DNA from: Ascaphus truei
Taxonomy: Eukaryota; Chordata; Amphibia; Anura; Ascaphidae
Length of the DNA stretch: 64,000 nt
Assembly (NCBI GenBank): GCA_036426205.1
Contig: CM071569.1
Location: forward strand, 284,647,119 to 284,711,118
Direction of reading: 5' to 3'
Made by a program: the position numbers and the translations under genes. The first letter of the stretch is position 1, and each line of letters starts with the position of its first letter. The notes below the pieces were generated by a model. It had not been told where the DNA came from. It did not search any database and saw nothing but the letters and a program-made list of their open reading frames with translations. Shown piece after piece: positions 52,566-64,000 of this stretch.

Positions 52566-52800
52566 GGCAGTTGAACTTCAGTCCCTAAGTCCCCCCCAAC
52601 AGGTCAAGTTTTCAGAATATCCCAGCTTCAGCACAGAGGACTCAATCAGAAGCTCAGTTGAAGACTGAACCTCTGAGCCACCTGTGCTGAAGCTGGGTCT
52701 GATTGAACCACCTGTGCTGAAGCTGGGATATCCTGAAAACCTGACCTGTTGGGGGCGGGGAGGGGGTTGAGGACTGGAGTTAAGCCCCCCTGCCTTATGG
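52566..52800. mobile_element. Foldback MITE, 'CCTGTGCTGAAGCAGGGATA' family, copy 6
   Basis: The left arm is AACAGGTCAAGTTTTCAGAA then TATCCCAGCTTCAGC. The right arm is CCTGTGCTGAAGCTGGGATA then TCCTGAAAACCTGACCTGTT and GAGGACTGGAGTT. The CCTGTGCTGAAGCTGG segment is doubled. Confidence 0.9.
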
Positions 52801-53919
52801 CGTAAGCGGCTAGGGAAAGGGAATTGGCTATACATTTATGGAAAATAAATACGGTATCCCTGCGTTCCTCCCAAACTGGCTCGCAGTTGATTAGTGAACT
52901 GTTGCATTTTTATCCGAAGTCTTTTAACAAAGGGGCCATTTAGTTGCATCTTTTGATCCAAAATGAATTTCAGCGCGTAAAGTTAAACTCTATTTAAGCA
53001 GGAACCTGCACTTAATGTACATTATTTCTTACAGTCCTACAGACTTAACATCTTCACTATTAGAAGAGCAGGTAGCAGGCAGGGACCGCACAGCATGGGA
53101 GCGTGTGAGGTATGTGAGCGGATTAAATGAAGGGTTTGTGTTATCTGAGATGCACTGCAATTCTGGCAAAAAGCAGAAATAAAATAGTTTTTTTTTATTT
53201 AATGTCTGGCGCGGACACTCGCCAGCTTCTCCTGCAGAGCGGGACCTTCAGGCTACTGCAGTGTACAGGTGTTTATACCAATTTTCTACTTGGAGAATTG
53301 ACCAGGAATATTTCTTGTTTTTGTACATCACTGCGATACTTAATTCTGGTCAGGTAAACCGTGATGAGATTAAGCAGATCTTCATTCTGTTAGAAAAGTC
53401 TTTGCGATGTAATCAGTTCAAATCAGCAGTCTTTATTATTCTCAATCAGTTTTAGCAAAGATACAACATACTAGATACTTCAGCTCAGTTTAAAGTATCT
53501 GAAGGTAGTAACTTATGCTATATTCAAAGTGATTCTTATACTCTCAGAACAAAGAGATATAAATCACTTATCTTAGCTAACCCCTTTTTGCTGACTAAAA
53601 TATTCTTGTTTTTTAGTACCAGGCTGTAATTGCCCTCAGCAAACATCTGTCTAGGAATTTAAGGAACTTATCTTATCACTAAAAATGTCCTGGTTTCAAG
53701 TTGCCCTTATGTTTCAAGCTGCCCATAAAAGCCTTCATGAGAAAAGCAACATAAAACATTTTAACCTATTGTGTGCTGAATATATGTGCATACACTGATT
53801 GCTATCCTACTGAATATAGTCTGTGTTCTATGTTCTGTCCTTTATTTTAAGTATATGTATATATAGATGTATCGGTACCGTGTTAGCCGAGCTTTAATAA
53901 TAAAAAATTAATAGATGAT

Positions 53920-54069
53920 TGTGTGTGTGTGTGTGTGTGTATATAACGAAAAAATGAAAGCGCCCGATCCTAGTGCAATATGTAAAAAAATTACATCCCT
54001 ATATCATATAATTGCAGTTTTAGACACCAAAGGCGCAGTCTTTTGTGTATGTATGTATGTATATTTGTA

Positions 54070-54118
<49 letters not shown>

Positions 54119-54172
54119 ATATATATATATGTATGTGTATATATATATATATGTATGTATGTGTATATATAT
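53920..54172. repeat. (TG)n and (TA)n/TATG simple repeats
   Basis: A (TG)n run at about 53919-53940, then TATG/TGTA-rich text and a pure (TA)n run around 54077-54112 with further (TA)n segments to 54172. Confidence 0.95.
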
Positions 54173-54762
54173 GAGAGTCAGAGCGTCAGACCCCACAGTA
54201 GGCTGTTGCTGTAATTTGCTCGCTGTGCAGTTATTGGCCCGGAGGCACACGGAGCATATAATGGCAGCACGTAGGGATGGGGGGGATCGGAGAGAATATT
54301 CATCAGTGGAACTAGTTGGCGTTTATATTAAAGCCACAGAAATGACAATTGCATGTTACCGCATCATTGGTTTGGACAGGAGGAAGATGTGACTTGGTTT
54401 CATAACTTTATTATACACTGTGAGGTGTGAGTCCCTTAACCCATCGTTTCCCAACCTGGGGGAGGCTCGGAGTGACTGGGAAGGGGGGGGGAGGGGGCGT
54501 ATACACGGGGAGAAAGAGAGCGGGGCAAAGGCCAGAGTGTGATAAAGAGCCATCCCTAACCTCAAAGTGAAATCCTTATTGCTGTTATTCAGCCTAATAT
54601 CCAAGTCTTGGTCGTCTTGTTTTGTGCACTGAATACAGAAGAGGATCCCAAAGGCAAAGCACTAAATGGGATGATCCTATTATATAAAAATAGAGGGAAC
54701 CCTCTGCTTTAATCCCATTGCTGAATGATGCATTGCACGTCCCTTTGGCAGCAATGTGCTAA

Positions 54763-54975
54763 AGCAGAGGTGGGAAACGCCAGTCTGAAAGGGCTACCGC
54801 CAGGCCAGGTTTTCACGCTATCCCTGCTCCAGCACAGGTGGTTCAATCAGTCCCGGCTTCAGCACAGGTGGCTGTCTCTGACTGAGGCTCTGGTTGAGCC
54901 ACCTGTGCTGAAGCAGGGATATCCTGAAAACCTTACCCCTTGGGGGGGCTTGACTAGAGTTGAGCACCCCTACCT
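54763..54975. mobile_element. Foldback MITE, 'CCTGTGCTGAAGCAGGGATA' family, copy 7
   Basis: The left arm is CCAGGTTTTCACGCTATCCC then CTCCAGCACAGGTGG, with a doubled CTTCAGCACAGGTGGCT. The right arm is CCTGTGCTGAAGCAGGGATA then TCCTGAAAACCTTACC. Confidence 0.85.
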
Positions 54976-55118
54976 TAGACAAAGGCCAGAATCCAGTTAA
55001 TATTAAGGGAGTTTCCGAAGCCAGCTGTTGAGTGATTCTGAAAGATAGAATCAGTTGATTACCGGGCACCCTAAGGAGTAAGCAGGAAACGGAGAATAAA
55101 CTTGTAGCGCCAGTCAGA

Positions 55119-55375
55119 TTAGGCCGCGTTTAGAGTGGGTGTGCGACGGAGCGTATGGTGGCGTGCGCGCCTGCCGCCCGAGCGATGGGTGAACTGAGCT
55201 GGAGGCGTGGTGGATGCGTCACCAGGCTGGTTCTCCCTCATTGGCTGAACCGCTCACGAAAAATTGGTCGCTCTGCATCGCACGCACTATGGCCAGGCCC
55301 ATATCAACTGCTGCATTTGTTCTCACGGCACGCTATATGTCACGCACCGTCGCGCCTACTGTAATCGCAGCCTTA
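55119..55375. mobile_element. PIF/Harbinger-type MITE with TTA target duplication, copy 2
   Basis: TTA flanks both ends (55119-55121, 55373-55375). The left terminus GGCCGCGTTTAGAGTGGG and the inverted right terminus GGCTGCGATTACAGTAGG agree at most positions. The interior has CTCATTGGCTGAACCGCTCA, linking it with the 12308 element. Confidence 0.75.
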
Positions 55376-55642
55376 TCAAGAGGCAGAAACGCAATGGGAT
55401 CTGGTTCACTTGCTGCTTGGGGAGAATAAATCATGAAATATAAACTGAGCCTATCTTACAGGTTGAGTAATAGGCAAATAGATCACAAAGGTCAGATATA
55501 AAGAGAGAAATACAGTATTAGATTACTGGATATTATGTCTGAAAATATTCAAAAGAGAGGTCTTTAAGTGGAATATTGTTTCCCACGAGTGCCTGCGTGT
55601 CTCTGCAAATACTGTGCATTGCCAATAAGTATCCTGTATACC

Positions 55643-55993
55643 AGGGGGGCGCGAGATTTTTCTGGGGGGGGCGCTGGAAGTTGCTGAGGCCCCGTGCTCT
55701 TCCCCCGGCATTTCATTTTAAATGCCTTGGGGATCACGTGAGGCCCTTGGAACCTCAACTTACCGTGATTCCGCCGGCGTCTGGAAGCGTCTCCATGGCA
55801 ACACGGCATCAAATAACGCCGCGGGGTCATGCGGCGTGATGTCACATGCGTGTTGATGTAGCAACGCAGCGTCACATGACCCCGTCCGTCATTTGAAGTC
55901 GCACTGAGCGAAGGAGGGTGGGGGCGCGCATGCACCGGGGGACAAGAGGCGGGGGGGCGCTGGAGCAAATGTTTGCGCACCCCCGCTGTATAC
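55643..55993. mobile_element. Foldback MITE (GGGGGCGCGAGATTTTT / TTTGCGCACCCCCGC), copy 2
   Basis: The left end CCAGGGGGGCGCGAGATTTT and the right end AAATGTTTGCGCACCCCCGC are the GC-rich termini of the family seen at 29784-30003, here longer. The centre contains AAATGCCTTGGGGATCACG and GGGTCATGCGGCGTGATGTC. Confidence 0.75.
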
Positions 55994-56103
55994 TTTGGCA
56001 GAAACTTAATAGCAATATGTTTTGTGATTCCCCCAGAGGGAACACCCATTTATTAGAGTGTGAGAGAGGGGGGAAGTCACATAAGAAGCTAGGAGGGTGT
56101 AGA

Positions 56104-56280
56104 TCAGGGGTGGGAAATGCCAGTCCTACAGGGCTACAAACAAGTCAGGTTTTCAGGATATCTCTGCTTCAGCACCGGGGGTTCAGTCTTTGACTGAGCC
56201 ACCTGTGCTGAAGCAGGGATATCCCTAGTACCTGACCTGTTGGTGGCCCTTGAGGACTGGCGTTGGCCACTCCTGAGCTA
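56104..56280. mobile_element. Foldback MITE, 'CCTGTGCTGAAGCAGGGATA' family, copy 8
   Basis: A clean palindromic copy. The left arm is TCAGGTTTTCAGGATATCTC then TGCTTCAGCACC. The right arm is CCTGTGCTGAAGCAGGGATA then TGACCTGTTGGTGGCCCTTG and AGGACTGGCG. Confidence 0.9.
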
Positions 56281-56971
56281 AAACACAAAGCAGTCACACT
56301 GCAGCAAATTACTGGCTGCTGGTTATTTAGCTTTGCGATTTGCATTGAGACTTGGGGAGCTGCACCCCGCAGGCTCTCTGCTTTTGTTAGCAAAGTACAA
56401 ACTACCAGCATGGAAAATCTATATTAAAGAAGCGCTGTCAGACCATAATTAAAAATCTTTCTGGTATAACTTGGCTTTAGCTGGAGGCATTATGTGATGA
56501 GTGTTCTGTGCTATAATATATGCAGAACTGCACAGTATAATGTAACGAGCACTGCAGGTAAAGGTTAGATTACCTGCACCCATTGTTTTCTTAATGCGTT
56601 TTCATTAAAATGTAAACACGTATTTAGTTTTTTATTTTACAGTAAATGCACTAAAGCTAAAATATGATGCAGGTAAAATAGAATGGGTGTCTGCTGTGGT
56701 GTTAGAGCGATGTGATTTTGTTGGGGATGGGGCTGGACGTTGCATTGTATGAGTGTTTAGGCTGTATGCGGTACTGTTACTGACACCTTTCGTATGCTCA
56801 CTTTGCTTCAGCATAATGTCTCATAAGAACACCAGTTACTGAAGGTGATCAGTGCACAGGCCTTTGGTAATGAAGCTCTACAACATACAGGCTCCCATAG
56901 GTGGCTATTACTATTTAACCAGAGGGGAGAGTAAGGTGAACAATGCTTCCAGATATCTGGTTGCCACAGAA

Positions 56972-57225
56972 ATGTTATTTATAATTTATTTATAAAATGT
57001 TTTACCAGGAAGTAATACAGTGAGTTACCTCTCGTTTTCATGTCTGTCCATGGTTACATTAAGTGAACAGGGTTATACATTATGTATAAAGACATTGCAT
57101 GAACAGTTTAACATTATTTTATCTTTTAGGCGTATGAAACGGTTACAGACCAGATTCAAATGTGAGACCGCTTTAATTTTGAAAGAATTTAGACTGGTGG
57201 CGGCTGTGAGCGTCTCAATGTAGCT
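56972..57225. repeat. Interspersed repeat (TTTTACCAGGAAGTAATAC family), longer copy
   Basis: Begins as 9459-9535 does, then continues with ACAGGGTTATACATTATGTA, AAAGACATTGCATG, GGTTACAGACCAGATTCAAA and ACTGGTGGCGGCTGTGAG. From memory this is the body of a common frog repeat. Confidence 0.75.
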
Positions 57226-57289
57226 CTTATTGCACAAGAAGCCTATTGGATAATAATGCGAACTTTAATTTAACATAGCGCTTTTCTCT

Positions 57290-57506
57290 CGATGGGACAC
57301 GGCGCTACAACAGTGCGCAGTAAGCAGCATTGTACATATAAATTTTACAGACACAGTCCCTGCCCCGTAGAGCTAACAATCTATTTTCGGTGCCTGAACC
57401 GCAGGGAGATAAAGTGACCTGCTCAAGGTCACAAGGAGCCGACACCGGGATTGGAACCAGGTTCCCTGCTTTACACTCAGTGTCTTTACTCACTGAGCCG
57501 CTCCTT
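57290..57506 (-). mobile_element. CORE-SINE: tRNA-like head, core domain, L2-like tail
   Basis: On the minus strand 57506-57433 is a 74-base tRNA-like head. Its ends AAGGAGC (57506-57500) and GCTCCTT (57439-57433) pair perfectly over 7 bp as an acceptor stem. GGCTCAGTGAGTAAAG fits an A box and GGTTCCAATCC (57458-57448) a B box for RNA polymerase III. It is followed by GTGACCTTGAGCAGGTCACT, which closely resembles the core domain of CORE-SINEs such as MIR, then AGATTGTTAGCTCTACGG and GGCAGGGACTG, an L2-like tail. The order head-core-tail is the standard MIR-type layout. The copy is somewhat diverged and no target duplication was found. Confidence 0.85.
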
Positions 57507-58093
57507 CACGCAACCAATCAGATTGCAGAGATTACTGCCCCACTATAGTTCGACCCATGGATGAGAATAAGCTCACTGGACATGCTGCAGCCAGCACTGA
57601 TTTGCGAACCGAATTTAATGACATTTAGGGGTTCTGGACACATTCGTAATTTTAATGAAGTATTGACTGTCAATGAGACGTCACTGAGTGTGTTGGGTAA
57701 AAATCACTGAGACTGAATCCAAGTCGATGAGACCGTGTGTATGTGTATATATTTAATACAACGCACACGTATACAATACAACTTAGAAAACGGAGCAAAA
57801 GCGGTCTATGCAAAACTCACATGCTGGAAATGAGTGCAGAAAAACCGAGCAAGCACACTAAAATAACAGACATGAAACCTATAACATGTGAGCATGCAAT
57901 GCATCCCTATTGCAGGCAGGGGGAGCACCCATGCTAAAGTGTGAATACATACGGCCTAATCTGGTTCAGAAGGAACCTATAACGTCGTACATAGTAACTT
58001 TAGGACATCAAAATATAGTATTTATGGTTCCCAGGACTATATTATCGGGTCAACATATTCCAAAAGACAAACAAAAATCCATATTGGGGACCC

Positions 58094-58133
58094 CCGAAGA
58101 AGGTCCCCTGAGACCGAAACGTTGAGTAACCGT
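58094..58133 (+). ncRNA. Degenerate hammerhead-like motif
   Basis: CCGAAGA (58094-58100) followed by A, a 4-bp GGTC/GACC stem II (58102-58105, 58112-58115) and GAAACG (58116-58121). Relative to the core CUGANGA the second base is C rather than U, and the expected cleavage triplet is followed by G. It therefore looks inactive. It keeps the same extra A before stem II as the motif at 7.2 kb. Confidence 0.35.
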
Positions 58134-58557
58134 GTTATTGGTCAATAAACACCCTTTATTTTGCTCATTCTTTGTCGGGTGCTGATATTTTGAATACTTC
58201 GATTTTCTTTTTCCTGTTAGAAAATCCTTCGTTTTTTTAAATTTAGCACGATCCCCTCCTAAGGACGCTCAGTATAAAGAATGCAGCCATCTCTTAAGCA
58301 TATAAAAAAAAAAAAAATATATATATATATTATACTGTCACGGCCCCTTTTATTCTCCAACATCTCCGATTTTGTCTGGGTATTTTTTTCGAATGCCACA
58401 CACTTCACCGCGTTCATGCCGAGCCAGCGCTAATACAAATGCACGCGGCCGCGGCTTTAAATACCGGAACATGCCGCATCAAACACTGCATCTGCCCGCG
58501 GTTTTAAAAGTCGCGCTGAAACGGCCGCACGAGGCTAAAGGCGGCCGCCACTGTATA

Positions 58558-58749
58558 TACAGCTCAACCTCCTTATAACGCTGTGCCTGGGGTCCAAAGA
58601 ATGACATTGCGTTAGAAATAATGTACAATTGTATGCATTGTACAATAAAGTATTTAAGATACCAATAATCGTGTTGTAAAGTATAAATATATAAGAAAAT
58701 TGGGAGCCGCGCTTGCATCGCGTTATAAGCGGATTCGCGTTGTAACGAT
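58558..58749. mobile_element. Palindromic MITE (TACAGCTCAACC termini), copy 1
   Basis: TACAGCTCAACCTCCTTATA and ACGC at the left; at the right GCGTTATAAGCGGATTCGCG then TTGTAACG. The interior (GTACAATTGTATGCATTGTA) is itself palindromic. The second copy at 61448-61667 is inverted and longer. Confidence 0.85.
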
Positions 58750-58782
58750 ATATATATATGCACTTTTTTGTTATATTTTTAG

Positions 58783-60587
<1,805 letters not shown>

Positions 60588-61184
60588 TAGCTTTATTCTT
60601 GGATAACAACTGTATATTGGGTACAGTATGCTGTCATATAAATGTGGATCGAGCGTAGGAATAATTCTCTTACATGAATATTGGCAGTGGTGAAGATCAA
60701 TATTTAAGTGTTTATTGATCAATGTGTAGTGCATAGAGCTCGGAGGAAGTTTTTGTGCCTCCATTGATTTTAATCAGAGATAGAGGAAACTTATTGTGCA
60801 GAAAATCTATCAAAAATATGCCTGTTTTGTACAGTATATACTGTAATATAATATAGTCTATACATTGTAGCATGATTACTGGAAGCGGGGGAAAGTGTTT
60901 CCTGGTGAACATGAAATTCTGCCTTTTACTGCTTACGGGGAGAATTGCAGGTCGGCGTACAGAACTGCGTACACTATCAGAGCCAGTAACCAACCTTACT
61001 ATGATGAGATCCGTGATAGAAATAACCGCTCTTCCTTCAATTCTATTAATGTATTTTGTTAGCATGACAATTTCGGGTCTTCTTTTTGATCCATCGTTTG
61101 TACTATGATGAGATCTAAAAGGTGGAATCAACTGTCTGTGAGTAGGGTTACTGGCTCTGCACTTCTTTACCCCAGGCTGTGCTG

Positions 61185-61401
61185 AAAAGCTGTGTAATAC
61201 GGCAGGTATACGCTTATAGGGATCCATGTTAAAGTGGACAAGAAGCCAAAGGTGACACACTGTGCTCATTGCATGTCATTACCCAGAATCCCTGGCTGCA
61301 GTGGAAGCACTGGATGCTAAGAGATAATGGAGAAGGGCAGCGTTGCAGACCTGTCTGAGATGTGAATGTGCTCACAACGAGGGATCTTTATTTGCTGTAA
61401 T
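61185..61401. repeat. Dispersed repeat (CATTTCCCAGAATCC family), half copy 2
   Basis: GACACACTGTGCTCATTGCA, TGTCATTACCCAGAATCCCT, GGCTGCAGTGGAAGCACTGG, GACCTGTCTGAGATG and GTGCTCACAACGAGGGAT recur as in the elements at 16668 and 46046. Confidence 0.85.
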
Positions 61402-61447
61402 ATTTTACAATGGGCAAAAGTACCAGCATGTGGGGCAACTCAAGACA

Positions 61448-61667
61448 TACAGCTCAACCCCGTTATAACGCGATCCGTTACAACGCGAATCCGCTTATAA
61501 CGCGATGCAAGCGTGGCTCCCAATTTTCATATTTATGAAATTATTGGTATCTTAAATACTTTATTGTACAATGCATACAATGGTACATTATTTCTAACGC
61601 GATCCGCTTATAACGCGAAGGGATTCTTTGGACCCCAAGCACAGCGTTATAAGGAGGTTGTGCTGTA
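61448..61667. mobile_element. Palindromic MITE (TACAGCTCAACC termini), copy 2
   Basis: The left terminus TACAGCTCAACCCCGTTATA and the right terminus TATAAGGAGGTTGTGCTGTA are inverted repeats. GCGTTATAA/TTATAACGC motifs recur inside. It lies in inverted orientation to the copy at 58558, both within about 3 kb in POLQ introns. Confidence 0.9.
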
Positions 61668-62950
61668 CTGTACTTTACTAGAGCGTTAGCAACTCCCTGC
61701 TGGAGATAATTGGAGTAAAATGGCAAATGTTGCAGAACAAATAGTATAAGCGCACGGAGAAGAAAGTGAGAGTGGAGTTCTACCCCGGAGAGAGGGAGAA
61801 GATTTGGGGAAAAAATAAATTACAATGAAAGATGTTAAATATCTAAAAATACAGATTAATATACATTTTTTATGATATTTCTTGGTTGTATCTGATACAA
61901 AAGGGGTTAAAACAACCTTTATACTGGTATATAAATACTGGGGCATAGCCAGTGGCAGAGAGACTCTCATAGACCTGTTCAAATACCCTTGATCATGTAA
62001 AAACTCCTAAAATGCCTAGCGCAGGGTGCAAGCTGGACTGCCTCACATTATAATACACGCTGGATTGTGAAAGAGGCCGCTTGCATGGCTACAGCAGGGA
62101 TTATTAGCTGTAGTAACAATTAATATTGGATTTGAATATATATTAACATAATAAAATCAGGCATTATACAATGTTGCAATTATCACACGTACGAAAGAAA
62201 AACAAAGCTAATCAATGTAAACAAAATAATCAAATCCATTCCGTAACTATGTAAATATCCATTATCTGTCTTTATGGACACACACATTTTTCAAGAAATA
62301 AGTAAATATGGGAAATTAACTGAGGAATAAGGTGCATACAGCTGGAGACAAAGCATTGGTTGTGAGTTTGCGTATCATCGTACAAAACAGCATCAAAGAG
62401 CAACATGTGGCAAGGTCTCTCTATCCACTTTACATTCAAGGCTGCTGTACCGAAGGTAAACTAAGCATAAAGTGCCAAGCCTGTGGAAATCTTCCTGCAT
62501 CCAAATCATTGATGAGGTTTGTTCTTTCTTTTACTGCCAGTGGTCCCCTGGTAATCCTTAAAAGTGAGTGTTATTTCCTGTCACAGGATTAGATAAATAG
62601 AAGCCAATTCTTTGTGTGCCTTCAACTGTATAAAGGTCTACTGGGAGAGAACTCCTTAATGTTGAGGCAGTGACGTGACCCCAACAATGAAACTTGGCAG
62701 ATGTGACCCCCAAGTCTGAGAGAAGGGACACCGTGGGACAAGCTGTCTCTTCATGAAGTGACGTTGAGTAGTTTATTGGGACTTTTGTTGACATGAAATT
62801 GTTTTTGCTGCTGAGCTACAAATGTAAACGGCTAAAGAATCGGGAACAAACCGAAAAGGTTAATGGTGATATAAAAAATATATTTTGTGTGTACATACAG
62901 ATGTAGTAACTCTTGCTGTTCTTGGGGTCGTGGACCGACAACGGGAAAGT

Positions 62951-63536
62951 TGCGGCCCAAAAACCGGAAGATTTGCGGCTCGGGAGGATTAGCGCTGTGG
63001 GGCTCATGCTTCTGAATGGGACCCGCAGTATTAATCGTTCACTTGATGGGGAAAGAAAAACGATACTAACCTTTTAGATGAGTCTATCGCCGTCTGCAGC
63101 GTCTTGGCGTTGCAGGTAAGATACAGGGCCTGCCAACCCCCCAGATAACGTAGATGCCTGAATATGGGTCTCTACATCATGGGGGAACTATAATACCATA
63201 TTTGGTCATCTACGTCATCAAGGGGGCTGGACAGGTGATGTAACACTGTCCAGCCCCTTTGATGATATTGATTTCTGAATATGGTCCTATAGCCTTCCCC
63301 TCATGATGTAGAGACCTATATTCGGGCATCTACGTCAATAAGGGGGTTGGTAGGCCCTGTACCTTACCTTCAGCGCTGCTGGAAGACGCTGCAGACAGAG
63401 AGACGGCTGCGCTGTTCATCTAAAAGGTATGTATCGTTTTTCTCTGCCTCAAGGATTTACGTGGTGGGGTCCCATTCTGAAGCAGGGCCCCCCAGCTTTA
63501 ATCCTCCCAGGCCGCTTATTGTTCTTGGGCTGCGGA
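62951..63536. mobile_element. Large foldback element, about 290-bp arms
   Basis: The left arm holds GCGGCCCAAAAACC, GGGAGGATTA, TCTGAATGGGACCC, CGTCTGCAGCGTC, TACAGGGCCTGCCAACCCCC and GATGCCTGAATATGGGTCTC. The right arm holds their inverted counterparts: GAGACCTATATTCGGGCATC, GGGTTGGTAGGCCCTGTA, GACGCTGCAGAC, GGGTCCCATTCTGA, TAATCCTCCCA, TTCTTGGGCTGC. The centre near 63245 is CTGTCCAGCCCC/GGGGCTGGACAG. No coding sequence. Confidence 0.9.
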
Positions 63537-64000
63537 CGCCCGAGCTGCAGCAGCTTCGGTCGCGTGTGAACGTGGCACGGAGAACAGTAAGCTTTGCTAC
63601 ATCTGTCCTGTAATTACAATTATACTTCCGTGGCATTAATGTAGACACAATTGGGGGGAAATATATTTCAGACAAAAGGCACAAGGATTGGATTTAAATT
63701 CTTAGATTTTGCCTAGGACCAACGTTTCCGTCCAAAAGGAGCTATCCTCATGGGTCCTAAGCATTTGTCCTCTTCTCTATACACAATATAATTATTTAAC
63801 GTTGTTCTTTGTGCCTTTTGCCTTATTTTGCCGTTTATCACACACTTTTGCTGGCAGTGAATTATTAAGGTACAGGGAACATACTTACACTGTTTTCTTC
63901 ATTACAATGGGCTTTAAACCAATTTGATGCCATATTTCTGGCATTGTCTGTATGCCTGTCCAATGTAGAAAATTAACACTGACAATATCATGATCTGTGT

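Noticed and set aside
62332..62592. Possible next POLQ exon (86-codon frame)
   Set aside because: No similarity to the expected ESIL... segment, and no acceptor in the needed phase.

Overview
The window is vertebrate, most probably anuran, nuclear DNA. It holds the 5' part of one recognisable gene on the + strand: POLQ (DNA polymerase theta), represented by nine exons of its N-terminal helicase-like domain between 31547 and 60570. All nine exons join in phase through GT/AG splice sites and give a continuous 621-codon partial protein with every classic SF2 helicase motif. The remaining POLQ exons must lie to the right. The anuran assignment is inference from memory of amphibian repeats: short foldback MITEs, a tRNA-headed CORE-SINE, minisatellites and the intron sizes. 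No species can be named.

Layout. 1-5860: a badly frameshifted Ty3/Gypsy retrotransposon on the minus strand, with its 3' end off the left edge. 6050-24200: intergenic DNA built of MITEs, LTR-like pieces, simple repeats, a CpG island near 6.7 kb and a hammerhead-ribozyme-like motif at 7.2 kb. 18.6-19.7 kb, 24.2-25.0 kb and 25.3-27.6 kb: three minisatellites, the last extremely G-rich and directly downstream of a GC-rich block that could be a promoter. 28.3-35.9 kb: POLQ exons 1-4 in clean sequence. 35.9-45.1 kb: a second, indel-riddled copy of the same 7.6 kb, best explained as unpolished long-read sequence placed across a repeat gap. 45.1-60.6 kb: POLQ exons 5-9 in clean sequence, with introns full of MITEs and SINE pieces. 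60.6-64 kb: intron sequence with more foldback elements.

The most interesting structure is a 45-bp minisatellite that ends exactly at the 3' splice site of POLQ exon 5. Each unit copies that splice acceptor plus the first bases of the exon. The unit length is a multiple of three and the frame is open, so nine of the ten nearest upstream acceptors would add 15-residue repeats in frame just before the helicase DExH motif. Two other arrays (25.3-27.6 kb and 52.3-52.5 kb) carry donor-like motifs in each unit. The long open frames in the minisatellites are artefacts of repeat structure and are not called as genes.
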